Shown here: one piece after another, positions 59,073 to 64,000 of the stretch
How the letters are laid out: every line of letters begins with the position of its first letter
How positions within the stretch are numbered: position 1 is the first letter of the stretch
Origin: Mannheimia haemolytica
GTDB taxonomy: Bacteria; Pseudomonadota; Gammaproteobacteria; Enterobacterales; Pasteurellaceae
NCBI GenBank assembly: GCA_900638155.1
Contig: LR134495.1
Span: 558,001 to 622,000, forward strand
Length of the DNA stretch: 64,000 nt
Direction: 5' to 3'
Translations under genes and position numbers: made by a program
Notes under the pieces: model-generated
What the model saw: only the letters and a program-made list of their open reading frames with translations
What the model was told of the DNA's origin: nothing
Database searches by the model: none

Positions 59073-59100
59073 AGGGAGTATAGGTGACTATACTCCCTTT
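59073..59100 (+). terminator. Terminator after glpK
   Basis: AGGGAGTATAG (59073-59083), GTGA, CTATACTCCCT (59088-59098), then TT: an 11-bp perfect stem. Confidence 0.82.
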
Positions 59101-59200
59101 AAGATCTTTTAGTTATATTAAATAGTGATTTTGATTTGTTCTGTCTTAGCCTTTTCTTTATGATCAGCCACATCAATAAACCACCTGATAAGGAACATTT

Positions 59201-59746
59201 ATGTCTAAATTTCAAATTCACACTATTGAATCCGCCCCTGAAGCGGCACAAGAAGCCCTAAAAGCAGTACAACAAGCAAACGGCTTTATCCCAAACCTCA
59301 TCGGCGTATTAGCCAACGCTCCCACTGCACTAGAAACTTACCGCACCGTGGGGGGTATTAACGGGCGTAACAGCTTAACTGCCGAAGAACGTGAAGTGGT
59401 GCAAATCACCGCAGCAGTGGTCAATGGCTGTGGATTCTGTGTGGCAGGTCATACTAAAATTGCCTTAAAAGCATTAAAAATGCCTGAAGAAGTAGTGAAC
59501 GCATTGCGTGCTACTGCTCGCATTGATGCAGACGACAAACTAGATACTTTAGCTCGCTTTACACTTGCGGTAATTTTACAAAAAGCCAAATTAACCGAAG
59601 TCCAATTAAACGAATTTTTCGCTGCCGGTTACAACCAACAAAATGCGATTGATGTGATTTTAGGCGTGAGCTTGGCAACATTATGTAACTACGTTAACAA
59701 TATTGCCGAAACCCCAATCAACCCTGAATTGCAACCTTTTGCTTAA
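59201..59746 (+). CDS. AhpD-like/carboxymuconolactone decarboxylase family protein
   Basis: A 181-residue helical protein. The core EREVVQITAAVVNGCGFCVAGHTK carries the E-x(11)-C-x2-C-x3-H pattern (Cys77, Cys80, His84) of alkylhydroperoxidase AhpD-like enzymes. A role in peroxide removal by disulfide exchange is plausible, though no reductase partner is encoded nearby. It has its own terminator. Confidence 0.87.
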   Translation: MSKFQIHTIESAPEAAQEALKAVQQANGFIPNLIGVLANAPTALETYRTVGGINGRNSLTAEEREVVQITAAVVNGCGFCVAGHTKIALKALKMPEEVVNALRATARIDADDKLDTLARFTLAVILQKAKLTEVQLNEFFAAGYNQQNAIDVILGVSLATLCNYVNNIAETPINPELQPFA

Positions 59747-59767
59747 TCTTTCGCTGAATAAAATTAA

Positions 59768-59805
59768 AAAAGGTAAGGTACAGAATATGCCTTACCTTTT
59801 CTTTT
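59768..59805 (+). terminator. Terminator after the AhpD-like gene
   Basis: AAAAGGTAAGG (59768-59778) / CCTTACCTTTT (59790-59800), 11-base loop, then CTTTTT. Confidence 0.88.
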
Positions 59806-59866
59806 TCAAGCGGTCGAATTTCACTAATTTTTTACATTATAGGGCAACAATGTTGCCCCGATATTT

Positions 59867-60925
59867 TTAACAATTTGCCAATACTAACCGCAGTTGCACT
59901 GCACTTGGGGTCACTACCGGTAAGAATGCTGCCTCTTTCCAACGGCGGCTAAAGCCTGAAGTGTCACTTTTTAAATAGCCTTTCCCACCGCTGGCTTGTA
60001 ATTCAAGCAGAATCGTTTTTGCGACTACATCGACAATCTCGATTCGGACTTTAAACAGCTCTTTAGGGTTGCATACAAAATAGCCATCTTCATTTAAGCC
60101 ATTGAATAATCGGTTTTTTATATCATTGAGTGCATCAACTTGTTCTTGCCATTCTGCACTTAGCATTGGGCGGAACGAGAGCGATTTTTCAATTTCCGCT
60201 AAACTGGTTTCAACCAAGCCAAACGGTAATCCAAACTGTAATCCTAAAAATGCAGGACGGGTTTGGGCTAAAAATTCAGGAGCATTATCGGACAAAATCC
60301 ACTCTTCTTTTAATTCCACATTATCAAACACTAAAGCGGTGGTGTTTGTGCCTTGTAATGCCATAAATTCCAATTCTTTGGTGCGGGTTAAGCCTTTGGC
60401 GGTAGAGGGAATTGCAATCACCAGCGGTTTGCGTTCGTCTTGAAAACCGGCAACAAAGCTGGCAACAAAGCGGTCTGAACGTAAATTTGTCACCCAAGGT
60501 AAGCGACCGTTTAAATAACGCTTGCCGTTTTGCTCGGAAATACTCACATTCAGCTCTTCAATGCCTGAAAGAAATTTCATCGCATTGGATAAGCCTGTTC
60601 CGGCGGTTAAGTTACCGCTTAATAAATCACTCAAATAGGTTTCACGTGGAATCGGGTTTTGGGAGAGAATGATATGTTCGATAAAGGTACGATGTCCCCA
60701 AGAGACAAAAGCCGCCGCAAGCGAATGATTGCCAAGTTCGGTAATGGCTTTAATTGCATCAACCAAATTGCCACCACTACCGCCAAGCGTTTCCGGCACG
60801 CCGATTTTATATAGCCCTTGTGCGGCAATTTGAGGAATGAGTAAATCCGCTCGTTCGTTAGATTGATCTAAATTTTCGGCGTTCTCCTGAAGCCACTGAA
60901 TAAAAGAAGATGAAAGAACCGACAT
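59867..60925 (-). CDS. Acyl-CoA dehydrogenase-like flavoprotein
   Basis: A 352-residue protein with the ACAD fold. The N-terminal helical part has LIPQIAAQGLYKIGVPETLGGSGG. The middle beta domain has the FAD-binding GRLPWVTNLRSDRFVASF. A C-terminal four-helix domain follows. It is shorter than typical acyl-CoA dehydrogenases (about 380) and lacks an obvious catalytic Glu motif. Such proteins next to sulfonate/nitrate-type importers can be SfnC/DszC-like monooxygenases that release sulfite from organosulfur compounds. That function is inferred from context only; it could also be a true dehydrogenase. Confidence 0.7.
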   Translation of the reverse strand: MSVLSSSFIQWLQENAENLDQSNERADLLIPQIAAQGLYKIGVPETLGGSGGNLVDAIKAITELGNHSLAAAFVSWGHRTFIEHIILSQNPIPRETYLSDLLSGNLTAGTGLSNAMKFLSGIEELNVSISEQNGKRYLNGRLPWVTNLRSDRFVASFVAGFQDERKPLVIAIPSTAKGLTRTKELEFMALQGTNTTALVFDNVELKEEWILSDNAPEFLAQTRPAFLGLQFGLPFGLVETSLAEIEKSLSFRPMLSAEWQEQVDALNDIKNRLFNGLNEDGYFVCNPKELFKVRIEIVDVVAKTILLELQASGGKGYLKSDTSGFSRRWKEAAFLPVVTPSAVQLRLVLANC

Positions 60926-61028
60926 TGTGTTTACCTCATATAATTAGCTAGATTTGTCGCTATCTTAATCCGCTTTTTTATGCCCTAGAAATAAAATAAA
61001 TTAAGGTAATATGCTTTTTTGGAATAAA

Positions 61029-61076
61029 ACAAGCGGTCGATTTTTTGCAAAAAAATGCAATATTTCGACCGCTTGT
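61029..61076 (-). terminator. Inverted uptake-sequence terminator
   Basis: ACAAGCGGTCGA (61029-61040) / TCGACCGCTTGT (61065-61076), a 12-bp perfect stem with a T-rich flank. On the minus strand it closes the ABC operon, so the flavoprotein gene may have its own promoter. Confidence 0.8.
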
Positions 61077-61080
61077 GAAT

Positions 61081-61824
61081 TTATCTGCCTCCTTTGGCTA
61101 AAGCCAAGCGGATTAAGCTATCCAACGCCCAGCCGATTAAACCGATAATCACAATTACCGCCATCAATTCAGAATAAGCAAGCCTGTCTCGGGTGTCTAA
61201 AATAAAATAGCCGAGTCCTTGATTCACGCCTAGCATTTCGCACGGTACCAGCACCACCCACGCAATCCCAACCGCCACACGCAAGCCGGTGAGAACATGT
61301 CCGGTAATAGCCGGCACAACAATTTTGCATAGGAGTTCTTTGCGGGTAGCCGACATTACTCTACCGAGTTGCAACCATTGCGGTTCAATGCTTTTCACCC
61401 CAGAGGTAGTAGAAATAATCAACGACCAAACGGTGGCAAATGCCAGTAAAAAATAAATCGGCAAATCGCCTACGCCAAGTAACATCACGATAATCGGCAT
61501 CCACGAAAGGGGCGAAATCATACGCAGTAGTTGGAATGAGGGCGTGCAGAGCATTTCAAGGTGCTTGGAGAAACCGAGCAATAACCCCAGCGGTACGCCA
61601 ATCACTAACGCTACAAGCAACCCTACTGCGATACGTTGCAAACTCGCCCATAAGTGCGGAAAAATTTCACCGGAAAAAATCAGCCAAGTCAGACTCTCCC
61701 ACGTTTTTGCCGGAGCTAACATTGACGCCATCGGCAACCGTTGGCTTAACAAGGCTGTGCCAAATTGCCAGCCTAAAAGCAGAAGTAATAAACCGGCTAA
61801 ACCGTAAAGATATTTTTGTTTCAT
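61081..61824 (-). CDS. ABC importer permease (SsuC/TauC/NrtB type)
   Basis: A 247-residue inner membrane protein with about six hydrophobic segments. The BPD_transp_1 loop ATRKELLCKIVVPAITGHVLTGLRVAVGIAW contains the EAA-like motif. PTS- or sugar-type features are absent. It belongs to the nitrate/sulfonate/taurine branch. It is encoded 16 bases after the binding-protein gene. Confidence 0.87.
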   Translation of the reverse strand: MKQKYLYGLAGLLLLLLGWQFGTALLSQRLPMASMLAPAKTWESLTWLIFSGEIFPHLWASLQRIAVGLLVALVIGVPLGLLLGFSKHLEMLCTPSFQLLRMISPLSWMPIIVMLLGVGDLPIYFLLAFATVWSLIISTTSGVKSIEPQWLQLGRVMSATRKELLCKIVVPAITGHVLTGLRVAVGIAWVVLVPCEMLGVNQGLGYFILDTRDRLAYSELMAVIVIIGLIGWALDSLIRLALAKGGR

Positions 61825-61840
61825 CGCTAATTCCTATCGT

Positions 61841-63010
61841 CTATACGCTGATTTGCTCGGTTCTTGTCCAACCGGCTTGTAAATTAAAGGTTTCAATCCA
61901 ACCGCCTTGCTCTATCGCTTTTCGCACAAAGGTCGGCTCGTTAATTGCTTTGGCTGCCTCTGTTGGGTCAAGCTGTTGCAAAAACGCATTATTGCCGGCG
62001 ATGTGGGTTTGTTTGAGCATCTTGACCAGCTCTTCCATATAGGAATCGAACGGATACGGCTGAAAGCCGATTCGCTGTTGGTGCCATTGAGGGTTTTGAA
62101 TCGCCCCTGTTTCGATATATTTATCCCACTGTGCTTGGGTTGGGGTAAGCACCTTTTCCAGCACTTTTTGATCGTGCGGCGTGTAGCCGCTGCCCCGAGC
62201 CAATAATTGAGCGGTTTCTGCACGGTTGGCAAGCGTGAACACCTGGGCTTCGGTTAAGGCATTTACCACTTTTTGCACCCATTCCGGGCGGTGTTGAATA
62301 TCGTATTCGTGCATTAAGGTCAAACAGCAGGCGTGATCTTTCCATACATCACCACTAAAACGCAGCACCTTCCCCACGCCTTTGGCTTCCGCTAACGCAT
62401 TGAACGGCTCTGCCACAATAAAGCCGGAAATTGCCTCACTTGCCAACGCTGCCACCATATCTGACGGAGCCATTACACTTAATCGCACTTCACCGCTGCT
62501 CGGCTCTTTTTCGGTGATTTTCAAGCCATTTTCCCGTAATAATCGTTGCAAAACGATATTATGAATCGAATACCAAAACGGAATTGCTACCGTTTTGCCG
62601 GAGAGTTCGGCAATACTGTTGATTTCAGGCCGAACCGTTAAAGCAGAACCGGCTAAATGATTCCACATTACTGCTTTCACCGGAGCATTAGCACCATATT
62701 TTGCCCATAAGCTCATTGGCGAGAGCAAGTGAACCACGTTCACATTACCGCTCAAAAAAGCCTCCACCAACTGAGCCCAACTGCGGAACATCACCGGTTT
62801 TTCCACCTGCACACCGTGCTTTTCAAATAAGCCTTTGGCGTGAGCAACTAACAGCGGTGTAGCATCAGTAATCGGCAAGTAGCCGATAACAAGCGGTCGA
62901 TTTTCGGCATTTTTTTGCACCTGCTCACAGGCTTGGATTAACGGCAAACTGCCTGCAAGGGAAAACAGGCTGAGCAGTTTCATAAAATCTCTACGTTGCT
63001 GATCCATCAC
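61841..63010 (-). CDS. ABC importer substrate-binding lipoprotein (NrtA/CmpA/SsuA-like)
   Basis: A 389-residue exported protein. The N-terminus QQRRDFMKLLSLF has a twin-arginine motif, and LPLIQACEQ is a lipobox with Cys28, so it may be a Tat-exported lipoprotein. The mature part has LVIGYLPITDATPLLVA, GNVNVVHLLSPMSLWAKYG and GKTVAIPFWYSIHN, close to the CmpA/NrtA group. The ligand (nitrate, bicarbonate, sulfonate or other) cannot be read from the sequence. It is preceded 7 bases upstream by the ATPase gene. Confidence 0.82.
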   Translation of the reverse strand: MMDQQRRDFMKLLSLFSLAGSLPLIQACEQVQKNAENRPLVIGYLPITDATPLLVAHAKGLFEKHGVQVEKPVMFRSWAQLVEAFLSGNVNVVHLLSPMSLWAKYGANAPVKAVMWNHLAGSALTVRPEINSIAELSGKTVAIPFWYSIHNIVLQRLLRENGLKITEKEPSSGEVRLSVMAPSDMVAALASEAISGFIVAEPFNALAEAKGVGKVLRFSGDVWKDHACCLTLMHEYDIQHRPEWVQKVVNALTEAQVFTLANRAETAQLLARGSGYTPHDQKVLEKVLTPTQAQWDKYIETGAIQNPQWHQQRIGFQPYPFDSYMEELVKMLKQTHIAGNNAFLQQLDPTEAAKAINEPTFVRKAIEQGGWIETFNLQAGWTRTEQISV

Positions 63011-63017
63011 TTTCTCC

Positions 63018-63809
63018 TTAAATCACAAAATCAACCGTCTGCTCTTGCAGCGTTCGTTGCTGAGCCTGTCTAAGCGTGTGTAAAATCTCGACCCTAATAG
63101 GGTTCAAACTCAATAAATCAGTACGAGGGAATGGATCAGATAAATGCCATTTCCCAACAATATGGGCTTTGTCTCCGCCAAGCAATAACACATCATCTGA
63201 CACCAATAAGGCTTCATCAATATCGTGTGTTACCATTATCGCTGCCACATTATAGTGGCGGACAATGTCGTGTAACAATGCTTGCATTTGGCTACGAATC
63301 ACTTCATCAAGGGCTGAAAACGGCTCATCTAATAAAATCACTTTCGGCTGACGAGCCAACGCTCGAGCTAGATTCACCCTCTGTGCCATACCACCGGAGA
63401 GTTCGTGGGGCATTAAGTCGATTGCCTCACGCAAGCCCACCTCTTCCAACGCCGATTCCACCCGATGCTGAATCTCGGCTTTGCTCAAGGGCGAACGGCA
63501 TTGAAAATCTAAACCGAATGCCACATTATTTCGCACCGAAAGCCAAGGCAACAAGGTCGCCGATTGAAATACAAAGCCTACATCTGGGTGCGGCTGATGG
63601 ATTTTCTCCCCGAATAACGCCACCTCTCCTCTTAAGGGTTTATCCAATCCGCTGACCACCCGCAACAGCGAGGACTTCCCCACTCCACTCGGCCCGAGAA
63701 TCGAGGTTAAAGTGCCGCTTTCTACGTTAAAAGCGACATCATGCAAAATGGTCTTGGTTTGCTGATTTTTGCGGTAGCCAAGAGAAAGATTAGTAATGCT
63801 TAGGCTCAT
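63018..63809 (-). CDS. ABC importer ATPase (SsuB/TauB/NrtD type)
   Basis: A 263-residue ATPase. Walker A is GPSGVGKSSLLRVVSG near residue 41. The Q-loop is PDVGFVFQSATLLPWLSVRNN, the signature HELSGGMAQRVNLARAL, Walker B VILLDEPFSALDEV, and the H-loop VTHDIDEAL. It is first in the three-gene importer operon. Upstream (63810-63950) is an AT-rich stretch that holds the promoter. Confidence 0.93.
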   Translation of the reverse strand: MSLSITNLSLGYRKNQQTKTILHDVAFNVESGTLTSILGPSGVGKSSLLRVVSGLDKPLRGEVALFGEKIHQPHPDVGFVFQSATLLPWLSVRNNVAFGLDFQCRSPLSKAEIQHRVESALEEVGLREAIDLMPHELSGGMAQRVNLARALARQPKVILLDEPFSALDEVIRSQMQALLHDIVRHYNVAAIMVTHDIDEALLVSDDVLLLGGDKAHIVGKWHLSDPFPRTDLLSLNPIRVEILHTLRQAQQRTLQEQTVDFVI

Positions 63810-63954
63810 AAATCCCCTTTTCTAGTTCAATCTAATGGAATGAAAATAGAGGATTCGTCTTATAAAAGAAAAGAATTAGTAATTTTTAGTTAGAACAATT
63901 TGTTATAAAAGTGTAAAAAATTAGGCTTTTTTGACCGCTTGTAGACTAAAAAAT

Positions 63955-63990
63955 AAAGCCATAAAAGCTCAAAATGGCTTTTATGGCTTT
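63955..63990 (-). terminator. Terminator of a minus-strand gene beyond the window
   Basis: AAAGCCATAAAAGC (63955-63968) / GCTTTTATGGCTTT (63977-63990), a perfect 14-bp stem with an 8-base loop. On the minus strand it is followed by ATTTTTTAG, so it probably ends a gene that lies to the right of this window. Confidence 0.7.
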
Positions 63991-64000
63991 GTTTTGGTTC

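Overview
The window is a stretch of a Pasteurellaceae chromosome. The nine-base uptake signal ACAAGCGGT (and ACCGCTTGT) recurs throughout the intergenic spaces and within some genes. This is the Actinobacillus pleuropneumoniae/Mannheimia/H. ducreyi type of DNA-uptake sequence, not the Haemophilus influenzae type (AAGTGCGGT). Gene content (fucose, sorbitol, mannitol and xylose use, a FrpB/FetA-type receptor) fits a Mannheimia- or Actinobacillus-like animal commensal or pathogen. The species cannot be fixed from the sequence alone.

Layout. 1-4.2 kb: universal stress protein, rsmB, trkA, yagU. 4.2-16.7 kb: a complete L-fucose regulon on the minus strand (fucR, fucI, fucK, fucU, fucA, a three-gene ribose-type ABC importer, a stand-alone PTS EIIB domain, fucO, aldA). 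17-24 kb: an frpB/fetA-like TonB receptor with a Fur box, a mazEF pair, and purL behind two PurR-like boxes. 24.1-27.1 kb: a clearly AT-richer insert with a HEPN-motif gene split by an in-frame TGA and a candidate PD-(D/E)XK nuclease. 27.5-32.9 kb: a YeiH-type transporter, small lipoprotein, Gfo/Idh/MocA oxidoreductase, glutathionyl-hydroquinone-reductase-like protein, then a transglutaminase/MerT-like/MerP-like trio. 33.1-39.0 kb: sorbitol operon srlA-srlE-srlB-srlD-gutM-HAD-srlR-gutQ. 39.1-39.6 kb: a REP-associated transposase (RAYT) between REP hairpins. 39.9-45.6 kb: mtlA-mtlD-mtlR and an SLC13-type transporter. 45.7-52.6 kb: divergent xylFGH and xylAB. 52.7-59.7 kb: SMR pump, small hydrolase, dapF, Dcu-type C4-dicarboxylate transporter, crcB, glpFK, AhpD-like protein. 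59.9-63.8 kb: acyl-CoA-dehydrogenase-like flavoprotein and an NrtA/Ssu-type ABC importer.

The region is largely a carbohydrate-use block. Strong CRP-type palindromes (TGTGA-N6-TCACA or close) lie before aldA, fucI, srlA, mtlA (two), xylA/xylF and glpF, so most of these operons should respond together to carbon limitation. Fucose goes through FucU/FucI/FucK/FucA to dihydroxyacetone phosphate and lactaldehyde, which FucO or AldA then reduces or oxidises. No FucP permease gene is present; the ABC importer takes its place in the cluster.

Most unusual items: (1) a dispersed REP/BIME family (seven hairpins) with one intact RAYT gene and two RAYT gene remnants; (2) the AT-rich insert with HEPN and nuclease-like genes; (3) the orphan EIIB domain inside an ABC-type sugar operon; (4) a 20-bp inverted pair of CRP sites before mtlA; (5) a 15-bp perfect palindrome between mazE and purL; (6) a terminator-like leader directly before gutM.
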